Origin: Epithemia pelagica
Taxonomy: Eukaryota; Bacillariophyta; Bacillariophyceae; Surirellales; Surirellaceae
DNA: 64,000 nt
Assembly: GCA_946965045.2 (NCBI GenBank)
Contig: OX337234.1
Span: 2,046,001-2,110,000, forward strand
Reading direction: 5' to 3'
Shown piece by piece: positions 32,082 to 42,884 of this stretch. The stretch's first letter is position 1. The number at the start of each line of letters is the position of its first letter. The translations under genes and the position numbers were made by a program. The notes beneath the pieces are model-generated. The model worked only from the letters and a program-made list of their open reading frames with translations. It was not told where the DNA came from and ran no database searches.

Positions 32082-33869
32082 ATGGAACTCCCTTCCAATG
32101 CTCCCACCATGTTGGAACGCAAGGCAGCCGAACTGGCTGCGGCCGACCGGGCCCTCCAGCAACAACAACAACAACGACAACAACCACAAGAAGGACAACC
32201 ACCACCAGCACCCAGTGGTGGTGGACGACGCCGACGCCGTTTGTTTGTGTCGAACCAATCCTCCTCGTTTGCCACACGAGTCTGTCGGCAATACATTTAC
32301 GATCGCGTGAGTGGCAATTCGTACGTGCCGCGGACGCAACGAGGAGGAGGAGGAGGAAGAAGAAGAAACGACATGTCTGGATCGTTTCCTCACGCCACCA
32401 ATACATCTCCATCCAACAAAGAAGAAGAAGAAGTGGAAGAATCGGAAGGCTCTATTCAAAAACAAGCCTTTGCCGAGGCGGAAGAAGACAATCAAGAAGG
32501 CGAACCGGACGACCCAGAACCCAACCACCCAATCGACGAAGATCCAACCGATTGTCGCAATCGTCCTCCTCATTTTTTGTGTTATGTTCCACCCTGTGTC
32601 CGCCGTTGTCCTGGATTTATGGAACAAAATGCGTGTTGTCAATGTTTGGGCCAAGTGGGATGTCATGCCATGTTCAAAAATCATCACACGGCGCGACGAC
32701 GCATCTTTGCCGTGGGCTTTACCTTTAATTTCGCCGCCCTGTGTTTGACCATTGTCGCCAGCATGGCCTTTTCCACCAACTTTAAGCTCTTGACGCACAC
32801 CAGTTTTTCGCGAGGGGACATTACCGTACCGAGTTGGAACAATTCCACCGGTGCGACCATTGACATTGGCTTTCGTGCCGTGGCCTTCACCGATCCTTCC
32901 AATGTCGTGGGAGGTGACGTTGTGTCGTCCTTTGACGAATTTTGCGAAACGGACAAACCACAAGATAGTATCAAACGATTTTTATCCAATGACTTGTGCG
33001 GTGAATGCAAGGAGAGCTCGCAACAATTTGTCTTGACTTGCATTATCAACATTATCATTATTGTGCCCAACATGTTTTCCGATATTAGTCGCATGTATCC
33101 AAATTACGATTTGAATTGTCCCAACTTTTATGGAAGTCTCATGGCGACGGTATCCGTCTTTTTGGGACTGTGGACCATTTCGACCTACCAACAACGGTGT
33201 TTTGAAAATGTCGAACAAGAATTACGACCCTTTTATCGCAACAATTTTACCGCGGTACCATCCGATCAAGAACCCAACGACACTGTGGATCCTTCTGATT
33301 TGTTGTTGGTACGCATTGAATGGAGCAATGGACCGGGCTTGGATTGTTTGTGGGCCTCTACCTTGTTGCGTCTGGTCGATGCCTTGTGCAATTACATTGT
33401 ACCAACCCCGTCCATTACACGGGATCGCAAACAACAAGAAGATTACGAACTAGAATTTGGGGAACCACCCAAGTACCGCAACAACAACCACGCCGAGGAC
33501 GATCCAGTGGACGAATATCTGTTGTTGGAACGAGAGGCTCGTCGAATCCCCACCCATTCAGTGACATCATCCTCTTCGGCGACCAACCACAAATCGTCTT
33601 CCAATGTGGTGTTTGACTCTCGAGTCTATGGCATGGACGATGATGACGATGATGTGAATGGCGAATTGGGATTGGACGAACAAGACGACCAACAAGAGGA
33701 CGACGACGACGATCAAGAAGGGTTTCATCCCGAATCGGAAATGACCTCCTTCCATCAAATCCGTCCACCCTGGGATCGACGAGGTCTTCCGTGCATTGTG
33801 GAAGAATCGGAAAACTCTCGACTGTCCTTGTATTCCAATCCCGAATCGTCGCTGGGCTCGTACAAGTGA
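32082..33869 (+). CDS. Four-span membrane protein, unknown family
   Basis: 595 aa from the ATG at 32082 (GCGAACCATGGAA); an upstream GTG is ignored. The N-terminal 150 residues are Gln/Pro/Arg/Glu-rich and cytosolic-looking. A Cys-rich patch follows (CYVPPCVRRCPGFMEQNACCQCLGQVGC). Four hydrophobic spans are seen at about 206-231 (IFAVGFTFNFAALCLTIVAS), 313-335 (FVLTCIINIIIIVPNMF), 348-369 (FYGSLMATVSVFLGLWTIS) and 418-437. The loop between spans 1 and 2 has paired Cys residues (CETD ... CGECKESS), as in an extracytosolic disulfide domain. The C-terminus is long and acidic with DDDDDDD runs. The topology is tetraspan-like, but no CCG tetraspanin motif is present. I do not recognise the family and assign no function; it may be diatom-specific. 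Confidence 0.72.
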   Translation: MELPSNAPTMLERKAAELAAADRALQQQQQQRQQPQEGQPPPAPSGGGRRRRRLFVSNQSSSFATRVCRQYIYDRVSGNSYVPRTQRGGGGGRRRNDMSGSFPHATNTSPSNKEEEEVEESEGSIQKQAFAEAEEDNQEGEPDDPEPNHPIDEDPTDCRNRPPHFLCYVPPCVRRCPGFMEQNACCQCLGQVGCHAMFKNHHTARRRIFAVGFTFNFAALCLTIVASMAFSTNFKLLTHTSFSRGDITVPSWNNSTGATIDIGFRAVAFTDPSNVVGGDVVSSFDEFCETDKPQDSIKRFLSNDLCGECKESSQQFVLTCIINIIIIVPNMFSDISRMYPNYDLNCPNFYGSLMATVSVFLGLWTISTYQQRCFENVEQELRPFYRNNFTAVPSDQEPNDTVDPSDLLLVRIEWSNGPGLDCLWASTLLRLVDALCNYIVPTPSITRDRKQQEDYELEFGEPPKYRNNNHAEDDPVDEYLLLEREARRIPTHSVTSSSSATNHKSSSNVVFDSRVYGMDDDDDDVNGELGLDEQDDQQEDDDDDQEGFHPESEMTSFHQIRPPWDRRGLPCIVEESENSRLSLYSNPESSLGSYK

Positions 33870-34702
33870 GGAGGAGGAACCGACGACACGGGCGATCCTA
33901 CCGCAACACGTGAGGATACTACTACTACCACTCTTTCGTGTAGTAGTGGTGGTGACCGGACCAGGGTACGACTGCTCCGAGATGCTTGGAAACTCTGAAG
34001 CTGTGGTGTGGAACGACAAGAGGACATTCCTCTTGGTGTGTAAGTCGACCAACGAGAAATCACCACAAGCCCTGCACGGGACGTCGAATATTACACTCCG
34101 CCGTAGTCAGTCCGGCATTTATTCATTTATTCATGCTTCATAATCACTATTTGGGGAGAAACGGGAACAGTTCCAACAGAATAAAAAGTTAACAAAATGC
34201 TACGGGGTATGGAATTGTGCAGAAGGAGAATGACCATGGTCCATGTACCTACCCTATATGTTCTAGAAACAGAGACTTTGCTAGGGGGAGCAAAAGTGGT
34301 ATAGCCTTGGAAACGATAAGAGCGACTTAAGAGCTTTTTCCCTGATATTCAATAGCTTTTAAGTCGCTCATAGGTACGTCAGGACCCCAAAGAGTTTTCT
34401 GTCTCATTTTTTTGCGTTGGCAATTGGCAAGGATCCCTTTCGTCGACAATAACAGAGACGCTCGTTTTGACTTTTGACACCTCTCGTATCCGAAGGCAGA
34501 AATCACGACGTGTGACCCTGCTAAAGATCCACGCACTCTTTAGACGCTCGTTTTGACTTTTGACACCTCTCGTATCCGAAGGCAGAAATCACGACGTGTG
34601 ACCCTGCTAAAGATCCACGCACTCTTTAGGCACCTTTCGTTCTGGACCTTTAAAGTTTTCCCGTTGTTGTGGTCTCGTGTTTAGCGGTGGAGGCAGACAA
34701 CC
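33870..34702. other. Intergenic with an 86-bp tandem duplication
   Basis: 833 bp between tandem genes, without a supported gene. Its notable content is the perfect duplication listed separately. A 69-codon minus-strand frame (34327-34536) overlaps it but has no domain. Confidence 0.5.
34456..34627. repeat. Perfect 86-bp tandem duplication
   Basis: Bases 34456-34541 and 34542-34627 are identical, each starting AGACGCTCGTTTTGACTTTT and ending near GCACTCTTT. Identity over the whole unit points to a very recent duplication. It sits 76 bp or more upstream of the start codon at 34703, so it may double a promoter or 5' UTR segment of that gene. Confidence 0.93.
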
Positions 34703-36209
34703 ATGATGAAGCTGGAACGGATAGTATTGACGACCATTTGGACCCTACTGGGTTGTGTGTTGGTACCGAAATCCAAGGCAGCGTTTGTGAGCGTGCAACA
34801 ACCACACTACCGAGATGGACTCGCAACCTTCCCCAAGGTGGTAAGACGAAACGGACGAGATTATTTGCTCTGGTCTGTGTGTTGGAAGGTTCTTCTCTCA
34901 ATTGGCAATGGCATTCTGGTTTTCTTTTGGTTCCCTCTTTTTGCTGCATGTATCCTTGCAATGGAAGGCCTCCTCGACGGCTACGGGTCGATCGTCAACA
35001 ACTCGATTGTTTGGAGATGGCAATCCACCTCCCTTTGGTTCGTGGGGACAACCGACTTCGCCACCCGTGCCATCTCCTCCTCCAGTTACGGCCCCGACAC
35101 CACCGGCGCCCTCCTCCTCGTCGGCCTGGACTCCATCCTGGTATACACCACCACCACCTGCCACACCACCACCTGCCGCGAGTCCACCGCCAGAGTCACC
35201 CGTCGCACCACCCCCTTCGACATGGGGAATGCCAGCGGCAGCTGCCGCTCCTCCATCCTCTTCCTACACGAGCAGCTACGACATGGCCACCCCTCCACCA
35301 CCGCCTGCGGCGACGACGACGCCCGCCGTGGCGCCACCATCCGCAAGCAGTAGTGCGGTGGGGGATCCCATTGCCGTGTTCTTGGCCAGTCAAGAAGCGG
35401 CCGTCCAATCGATTGCGGCCGCGATTCCCACGTTGGAACGGAAACCGGAACTGTCCTGGGCACCAGGCGAAGCTATGATTGGATCTCAACCCTGTACCTT
35501 GGATGCCCGCGATGCCCCGGGTCCGGCCAATATTGCCTGGCTCGCCAGTGTCGGGATTCCCCAACGATTGGCCAGTTTGACCATTTTCAATGGTCCCCTG
35601 ACGGATGTCCCCCATCTCTTGTCGCGGGTCGTATTGGACGACAGTACCGGACAGTTGCAAGTGGCGGTGGATTTTCGACCCCGTGCCTATGGTGCCTACG
35701 AAACGGTGGATGCCCAGGGCAATTATCCGGGTCCCGAAGAATTGGGACGCAAGGCCTTTGAATACAGTGGGGCACGCATGGACTTTTTCAACAAGTTTGC
35801 CGTGTCGGAATTGCAAGGTCAATTGACCCAACTCACCAAGTCCTTGGAAAATGCCGTCCCCAAATCCTTGCAACCCTCCGAATTGGACTTGTTGACGGGC
35901 AGTCCCGTGGCCATTGACTTGACCATGCCCGTGACGGCTCACAATATCGAGGTGGTGACGCAATTGCGCGACTTGGCGGTCCAATCCTGGTTGGGCTGGG
36001 TGACGGATCCCCAGGGGACCCATGATCATCGACCAGGCGCTCCCATTAATACCCAATATGTCTACGATGCCAAATTTCGACAAAATTCCTACCTCGCCCT
36101 GCGACACTATTACTCGGACACGTTGGGACCGGCCGATGGGCCACACTGGCCGCCGCCGAATCGGGACCACTCGATGAAGCCTACGTGGGAGGAGGTAGTT
36201 AGATATTAG
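34703..36209 (+). CDS. RCC reductase-like plastid protein with Pro-rich linker
   Basis: Preferred model: exons 34703-34840 and 34968-36209, 460 codons (459 aa). The intron is GTAAGA...GGAAG; a donor three bases earlier is also possible. Exon 1 gives a signal peptide (MMKLERIVLTTIWTLLGCVLV) and a KAAFVS plastid-type motif. Unspliced, each of the two overlapping frames keeps only half of the protein. Exon 2 starts with a transit-peptide-like Ser/Thr stretch, then a Pro/Ala/Ser-rich linker to about residue 160. The folded part carries LASLTIFNGPLTDVPHLLSR, LQVAVDFRPRAYGAYE and EYSGARMDFFNKF. This resembles red chlorophyll catabolite reductase (TDAPHF ... LDLPPRKDL), which acts in chlorophyll breakdown. 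The similarity is by eye and partial, so enzyme activity is only a suggestion. Confidence 0.65.
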
Positions 36210-36906
36210 GGACACTTCTCACGTCCTTATGGTGTGCTATTCTTGCTAGACTGTTTGTTTTCTTATCCTTTTTGTGCTATTCTTGGTAGATGTGCGTACG
36301 GAAGGATATATTATCGGAGTCCGATAGCTATCTGAGTACTCCTAGTCCTTGTAAGATTACCGTAGTATGATTGCTCCGTATATGCTATGATCTACGATGA
36401 TGCACTATTACTCCTCGAGTATTCTCATCAATATCTTCCTAACATCATGGGACAACCCGATTCAGTCACAGGTTCCTTACCCATTGCCTCGGTCTGTCTA
36501 GGAGTACTTGGTGTTCTCTGATGATCGGAAAATATGATGAATATTGTCCTTGGTGTCGTCGTCAACCAAAGACACAGTCAGTCAGTGGCAAGAAAGGGAG
36601 CTGAGAAAGCGAGATGGATCGAAGCAGATTGGGGTACGTGACATGTCAGTGGAGCCTTATCCCCGCCTTGGGGATGGGTGTGGGTCGTTCAATGTCAAAT
36701 GGTATTTAATTTGCAATGTCTAGGAAGACCGCAACCATCAGACTCATCACATGAGGGCAACTTGGACTTCTTTCAACGACTTTTGCAACTGAACAGTACA
36801 AGTCGTTACGAACAAAATCGGGAAACGTATGTGATGGCTTTTCGAAACTCCCGAAGAGAGATGGAATGCTTCTCCAAACCCTTGCCAGAACCACCATGGA
36901 TTGCTA
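36210..36906. other. Convergent intergenic region
   Basis: 697 bp between two stop codons. A short direct repeat (GTGCTATTCTTG) occurs at about 36233 and 36273. No gene is supported; a plus-strand frame at 36678-37103 runs antisense through the last exon of the PH-domain gene. Confidence 0.5.
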
Positions 36907-39863
36907 CTAGGGGTGTGTTGGTCTTGGTTGATTCTGCATGGAAAGCCGAAGAGCCAGGCGGTGATCTGCTTCCATTTGTGCGTTCATATCGTTTTGGTTC
37001 AGGTCTCGGTTGGAGGCATTTTGGTTCTGTCTCGCCATTTTCCGATACGCTTCAAGCTGAGCTTCCACCACCGAAAAGTTTTGCGGGGACGACGAGGGGC
37101 TGATAATATGCAAGCAAAAAGGAGACAGATGGATGAGAGGATGATCATCCTTGTGTATGGGTGGACAAAGTCATGCTTGCCTCACACGGATACTCACCTA
37201 GATTCGGGGCCCAAAGTGGCAGCCTTGAGAGCTTTCATCCACTTTTGAAAGTCCTCGGCATGAAACGCTGCGGCATACAAAACGGGAGCATTGGGTTGCG
37301 AGGGATTCACATGAAGGACGAACGAAAAGGGTTTCTTGAAGGACTTGTTCGTCTCTGCCACTGTGGAAACGCCTACCGTAATGTTGGCAATCGTGCCCTT
37401 GACACGTTCCTTGGGGCCATCGCTGTACGTGAGCTGACACACTCCACCTTGTCCATCCAAGGCAAAAAATCGACGTTTCCAACCCTTGACCTTGTCATGT
37501 TTCCATAAGAAACCACGCATTTGTACGGAATAATCCATGCCCTGTTGCTTCCGAGGGTTCAATTCCTGAGGCAAATAGACATTTCGAGGCGACTCGTTCC
37601 CCCCGGAATATGCTGAGACAACAGTGGTTGTTGCCGTAGGCGATGCCGAAAAATCATCCTCAAAAGTATCGTCGTATACGTTTCGATGAGACAACGATGA
37701 CTGGTCCAACTGACGGCGCGAAGACGACGAAGAATGCTCCAAGGAATGTGCCTGCAGTCCTTGTTTCCTTGGATGTTCACTTTCTCGAAGCTGTCGAGCC
37801 ACTTCGGAATCAGCCTCGTGCAAACTGGACTTGAGCTTGTTGTGTTCGGTATCTTGAGCTCGGACTTCTTGCTGAAGCATCTCAAAGGCAGCGTACAAGG
37901 ATGATTGCTGCTGCTCCAAATCGGCAATGCGGTCATTCTGGACCTTGAACCTGCAGTCGAACTGATCCTTGCGAAGTTTGGCCTCGTCCAGACGAGCTTT
38001 TAATTGTTTCTCCAATCCTTGTACCTTGTGTTGTTCGACTCCCAGTAGCGATTCCATGTCACAAAATCGTTTGTGCAACAAATCATGTTTGGATTTTGTC
38101 GCAGTCAAATTGGTATGCGTGGAATCCAACGTATTCTGCTTGTCGAGGAGCTCTTGAGCAAGGCGATCCAGTTGCACCTTTTGATTGTCACACAATGTCT
38201 GAAGCTGTGAAGTTTTGGTGGCTTGTTCCCGCAACTCTCCATAGAGTTCCTTAATTTTGGCATCCTTGGCCAAGGTTTCCCTGGCATGAGCTTCGGTCCA
38301 CCCTTGCAGCAAAAAGGCATCCATGGTATGAATGGACATGGTATCGGAGGCATCATTGTCACCCAAGCGACTGACGGCATCCTCCTCATCGTCGTCATCA
38401 TCGTCATGGTCGTAGGATGACACTGTGGTTGCAATCTCCGCTGCCGTAACGTGGGGTGTTCGCACCGATACAGAAGAAGAAGAAGAAGAAGAAGCCCCTC
38501 CTCCTCCCACAACACGGGGAATGGAAGCTGTCAAGGACGTACGAGTCTGGACTGTAGGAGGACCTGTTGGTCGTTGTTGTTGTTGTTGTTGTTGCTTTTG
38601 TCGAGCTTGAGTCAGATATGCTTGCTTTTGTCGTTGTCGGTCATTCAATTGATCGTCAATGGTCTTGACAGCTTGTGCCAATTCCGCTTGACGTTGATAT
38701 TCTTGTACTTGTTGCATCAAGGTGGCCACTTGTTGACCAAGGTCCTGGCGTTCTTGACCCACCTCGTGGAGTTTTTGCGCCTGTTGACGAACCGTTTCTT
38801 CAAGCTGCTCAATTCGCGTTTCTTGTTGGGCATGACTGGTTTCCAATCGTTGCGCCTTGGCGGTTTGTTCTTCGATTTGGTGGTACAAGCCTTGGGTTTC
38901 GGCTTGTTTCGTTTGATCCAGTTCTTCCAATTCTCCAATGCGCAATTGCAACGTGGCCAGTTTGGACGCCGTGGCTTCGGTGGTGGCGGTCGTGGTCGAT
39001 CGTCCCGCGTCGCGTTGCAATTGCAGGGTTTGCAATTGCGCTTGCAAGGAGGTGACTTGGTTGCGCAATTCGGCATGCGCTTGTTGTTGACAGGCCGATT
39101 CCAACGAACCGCGTAATTCCGCGACACTCACGCCTTTGAGATCCGACAAGATTTGGACTTGACGTTCCAACCGGTCCAGTTCTTGTTGTTGCCAGTCATT
39201 TTTGGTGCGTTGCAATCGCAACTGGGTCGACAATTCCGACAATCCAACCGAGTTGTTGTGATTGGTCTTGTTGTTGGTCTTGAGTTTGGCCTTGGTCGTT
39301 CGTGGTGGACTCTTCAAGTTGCCAGCCACTCGAGGTGCCATTTTGGGGGCAGATATCGTTGTCGTGGAGGTCCTGGTCGTTGTAGTCGTTTTGGAAGGAG
39401 AAGAAGGTGTTGTTGTTGGATTCGTCGACTGGGGTTCACTCTTGGTGTTGTTGTTGTTGTGGTCGGTCGTTGCAGTTCGTGTCGTATTGTTGTTGGTACG
39501 AGTCGCAGCAGAGGTATCCTCACCCTTGCTGTTGTTGTCGTTGTTGTGGTTTGGGGTTGTTGCTGTTGTTGTTGCCGCCGCTTTGACAATCTTTTTTCGA
39601 ACCACCACCACCTTTTTTTTCGGTTGGGTGGTGGTGACAGATCGATCGGGCGTGCTCTGGACCGTACCGGGTGTGGACGGAGGAGACTTTGGAGTTTCTT
39701 CCAGACATTTTTCCTGTTGTGATTGTGGTGGTGGTTGCGATCCCGGTGAGCAAGGAGGAGACACCAGGGTGGTGGCATTCGTCTGGACCATGGCTTTGGT
39801 CTGTTGCTGCTGCATCCGTGGATCACTGGAAACCGTCTTGTTCTCGTTCGGTTTGTTGGTCAT
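36907..39863 (-). CDS. Coiled-coil protein with C-terminal PH domain
   Basis: Two exons on the minus strand: 39863-37198 and 37099-36907. The intron is GTGAGT...TTATCAG, and the joined frame is 953 codons (952 aa). Without splicing the frame would stop one codon past the donor, and the 64-residue tail would be lost. The first 200 residues are Thr/Asn/Ser/Lys-rich and disordered. From about 205 to 720 there are long heptad-rich coiled coils dense in Gln, Glu, Leu and Arg, interrupted by a Ser/Asp-rich segment. A pleckstrin homology domain at about 785-888 reads MRGFLWKHDKVKGWKRRFFALD ... FQKWMKALKAA, with the basic KGWKRRFF strand and terminal Trp typical of PH folds. It probably binds phosphoinositides or a membrane protein through PH and dimerises through the coils. 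The specific role is unknown. Confidence 0.85.
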
Positions 39864-40658
39864 TCCTGCGCGCTCGTACTTGTTGTTGTCGTTGTTGTTG
39901 CTGCTGTTCCTGTTAATGTCGATTGTGCAACAGCGACGACACGTTATTGGTTTGGTTTGTTGTTGATGTTATGGTCGGTTCCCTCGCGACAGAGAACACC
40001 ACCCAATCAAGTGACACACGGGGAGAAAGAAGCGAAGTTTTCTCACTCACTTTTTCTTGACAAAAGCGTGCTTCCTTTCGTTCCTTGAACTACAAGCGTG
40101 TTCTTAGTTTGTGTGGTTGTTGTGGAGGATCTTGAATCTTTGGTTCCTCAAGTCGTGATTCTGTTGTGGCAACCTCTCTCTTCGACTTCGATGGATGCAG
40201 AGTTCCGCCATGGTTTTGTGAGCGAGTCCCGGAAATCGCCAGTTTCCTTCCGGGCGCGGGCCATCTCTGTATAGCTCAAACCCTAATGGACCGTGTGTGC
40301 GACCATCCATGAAGAAACCACACAACCACACATCATGGGCTCGCTTACACCAACGTTTCGTTTCTCTAGAAGAGACTCGGGCAAGGAGAAATAAAAGAGA
40401 TGATAGCCTTGGATGTTGGTGGCATGGCGTTGGTTCGATCGCATTTCCCATTGCATTCCCATGGTGGATCCAAAATCCAAACTCAAAATGTGAGAGCTGA
40501 ATCTGGATCGCGATCTTCGGCTCACGTGCTCGCGCGCCAGCCCTTTCTCATGACGTCATACGTGGCCTCCTCATTTTTTTCAAACGCATGTGGATCGCCA
40601 ACAACAAAAGAACAAAGCACCAAAAGATCTCATTCATTTCTTTGTTCTCGCTGTCGAA
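39864..40658. other. Divergent intergenic region, PH protein / PP2C
   Basis: 795 bp between divergent starts, expected to hold both promoters and 5' UTRs. Short frames on both strands lack domains. No repeat seen. Confidence 0.5.
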
Positions 40659-42341
40659 ATGACGTCCAACCACAGCAGTCGTCCTCCTCCTCGCAAATGG
40701 AGTGTCCTGATGAACAGCAGCGGCAACTTGTTTGGATTGGCTCCTCGTCGCAAATCCTTGTCCCGAACTGGTGCGAGTACGCGAGGAGGAGTATCGTTCG
40801 GGTTGGTTCGACTGCTCCTAATAGTGCTCTTTGCGGTCGTGACGACCACGACCATCCTTCTCCTGGCATCCACGACCCATCAAGAATGGTGGGGGTTGCG
40901 TCCACTCTCCTCCTCTTCCTTGTCCCAGAATGGAGGAGAAGCCAGTTCAGGAGGTAATCCCTCCGTCTACCACCGAGGTGCCTCGTTCCAGTCGTCGTCG
41001 TCGTCGTCCCAACTCCGCGTGTTGCCCGAACAATGGCGGCGCCAGGACGGACATTCCAAAGACTTGTCGGGAACCTATTTGTTTCAGGGTACCCAAGCCT
41101 GTCGCAACAAGCACCACCAGGATTCGTCGTCGGCGTGTCAGATTCACTTTCCCGCCGACGCGCGTTCCCACAGGTTGGCCTGTGATGCGTCGTCGTCGTC
41201 CTCCCAGTTTTGCGTGCGCACCCGCAAGGGGTTCAAACCCAGTCTCGATCCCATGGAGGATCACAGCGAAATACCCAATCAAGATCGATCCTTGGTGATC
41301 CACCCCCTTTCCCTCGTGGTACCCACCACCAGCAGCAGCACGACTGGTGAACCCTACACGGTGGAATCCGATTGCCGGTTGTTACTCTTGGCCGATGGAC
41401 ATGGTCCGGAGGGACATGTCGTGGCGTCGGCCGTGCAACGCGATTTGCCGTTTCGCATTCTGCACCACTTGGAGGCCATGGCCACTCCTACATCATCATC
41501 ACCGCACACCACCCATAACTGGAATGTTCCAGCCGTGTTGAACCAAGCCTTTGTCGAATGCGATCAACAAGTGGCGCAGAAAGTCGGTCAGAATTCGGGA
41601 GCCACGACCATTGTGGTGTTGCAAATTGGTACCACCGTCTACCTCGCCTCCCTCGGAGATTCCACGGCCGTCGTGGCTCAATGGAATCCAGACAACGACG
41701 ACTCCACGAGCAACAACAACCACAACAACAAACATGCCAACCAGAAGAAGACGACGACGACGACGGCATCCTACACGATTTTGGCCCAAGCGAAACCGCA
41801 CAAGGCCGATGTACCGGAAGAACGACACCGCATTCAACAACATGGCGGACAAGTACAAGAAGCCATGGGGGATGGGGATAGTAGTCGAGTGATTATTCCC
41901 TACCAAGATGAAATGGGACGGACCATGGCCATGGCCTTGGCCATGTCGCGGGCCATGGGCGACACCGATGGCAAACGCGCTGGATTGTTACTGGCCGAAC
42001 CCACCATTCTCACACTCTCCTTTGCCGACGAGAAACCGTCCTTCTTGGGGGACAACGTGATTCATGTAAACAACAAAAACAACCAAAAGAATAAGAAGAA
42101 TCAGTACTTTGTCATGGTATCGTCCGATGGTGTCGTGGACCATCATCCTCTGTCGCACGTCTTGGAACAATCGGGACACGCCTTGTTTGGAAGCCAAAAG
42201 CAACAAGAACCACCACTGGGCAAGACATTGGATTCCATTTTGGACACGTCCGCCCAAGGATGGGCGCAAGCATCCTTTTCCCAATATCGTGATGACATGA
42301 CCATGATTCTGTCCCGTCTCGAGTTTACCAATCGTGGATGA
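40659..42341 (+). CDS. Membrane-anchored PP2C-type protein phosphatase
   Basis: 560 aa, single exon, starting at the ATG at 40659 (GTCGAAATGACG); the upstream frame begins at GTG. A hydrophobic span at about 48-71 (GLVRLLLIVLFAVVTTTTILLLAS) predicts a type II signal anchor. The PPM fold follows with its metal-binding and structural motifs in order: LLLADGHGPEGH (metal Asp), SGATTIVVL, LGDSTAVV, MSRAMGD, MVSSDGVVD and YRDDMTMIL. It should remove phosphate from Ser/Thr using Mn/Mg. An Asn/Lys/Thr-rich loop interrupts the core after LGDSTAVV, and another Asn/Lys run sits before MVSSDG. If the anchor model is right, the catalytic domain faces the secretory lumen or outside, which is unusual for this family. 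The alternative is an N-terminal targeting peptide. Confidence 0.9.
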   Translation: MTSNHSSRPPPRKWSVLMNSSGNLFGLAPRRKSLSRTGASTRGGVSFGLVRLLLIVLFAVVTTTTILLLASTTHQEWWGLRPLSSSSLSQNGGEASSGGNPSVYHRGASFQSSSSSSQLRVLPEQWRRQDGHSKDLSGTYLFQGTQACRNKHHQDSSSACQIHFPADARSHRLACDASSSSSQFCVRTRKGFKPSLDPMEDHSEIPNQDRSLVIHPLSLVVPTTSSSTTGEPYTVESDCRLLLLADGHGPEGHVVASAVQRDLPFRILHHLEAMATPTSSSPHTTHNWNVPAVLNQAFVECDQQVAQKVGQNSGATTIVVLQIGTTVYLASLGDSTAVVAQWNPDNDDSTSNNNHNNKHANQKKTTTTTASYTILAQAKPHKADVPEERHRIQQHGGQVQEAMGDGDSSRVIIPYQDEMGRTMAMALAMSRAMGDTDGKRAGLLLAEPTILTLSFADEKPSFLGDNVIHVNNKNNQKNKKNQYFVMVSSDGVVDHHPLSHVLEQSGHALFGSQKQQEPPLGKTLDSILDTSAQGWAQASFSQYRDDMTMILSRLEFTNRG

Positions 42342-42884
42342 AGAAAGGAAGGAATCCAAAACGAAACAAAGAACGAGTGTCCACCAAACGACGATGACGA
42401 ATACGGTAGACTCGTTGGGTTCCAAGACGAGCAATCCATCGGATTCCCTTGGTGTCTCTCTGCGAGCGCAGAGGCTTGGACAGTTGTGGTGGTGGTGATG
42501 ATGAGACTCGTCGCTTTTGGTCCATGGACTCGAGCATGTCGACGACCACCAACAATAATACGCCGAACCGGCTAATCCCATTGTCACGTTTCCACATACT
42601 CGTAGCTACCTGCAGCAGATAATATAATAGCCGTATTGTCGAGTACGAGTACGAGTATACAATAGGATTCCGCCCGTACGAGCGTGGATTGAATCTTGTT
42701 GGGATGGTATTGTTTGGGGGACGGCGACACAAGCTCGATCAAATTAACTAACTTGAAAAAAGATTTAGTCCTATTTAACTGAGGGCCTATATAATCACGC
42801 GTACCGACGTATCTCGGCAAAGAAAAAGATCCGACACAACCGCTGGACAACGCAAATTTTCAAGAAATGCGTTGAAAGTGAAAC
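42342..42884. other. Intergenic, PP2C to SET fusion gene
   Basis: 543 bp between tandem genes. It holds a short GAGTAC/GAGTAT repetition at about 42637-42657. No gene seen. Confidence 0.5.

Noticed and set aside
34327-34536. 69-codon minus-strand ORF overlapping the tandem duplication
   Set aside because: Short, no domain, and partly made of the duplicated unit.
36678-37103. 141-codon plus-strand ORF
   Set aside because: Antisense to the last exon of the PH-domain gene, whose splice junction restores a proper C-terminus.
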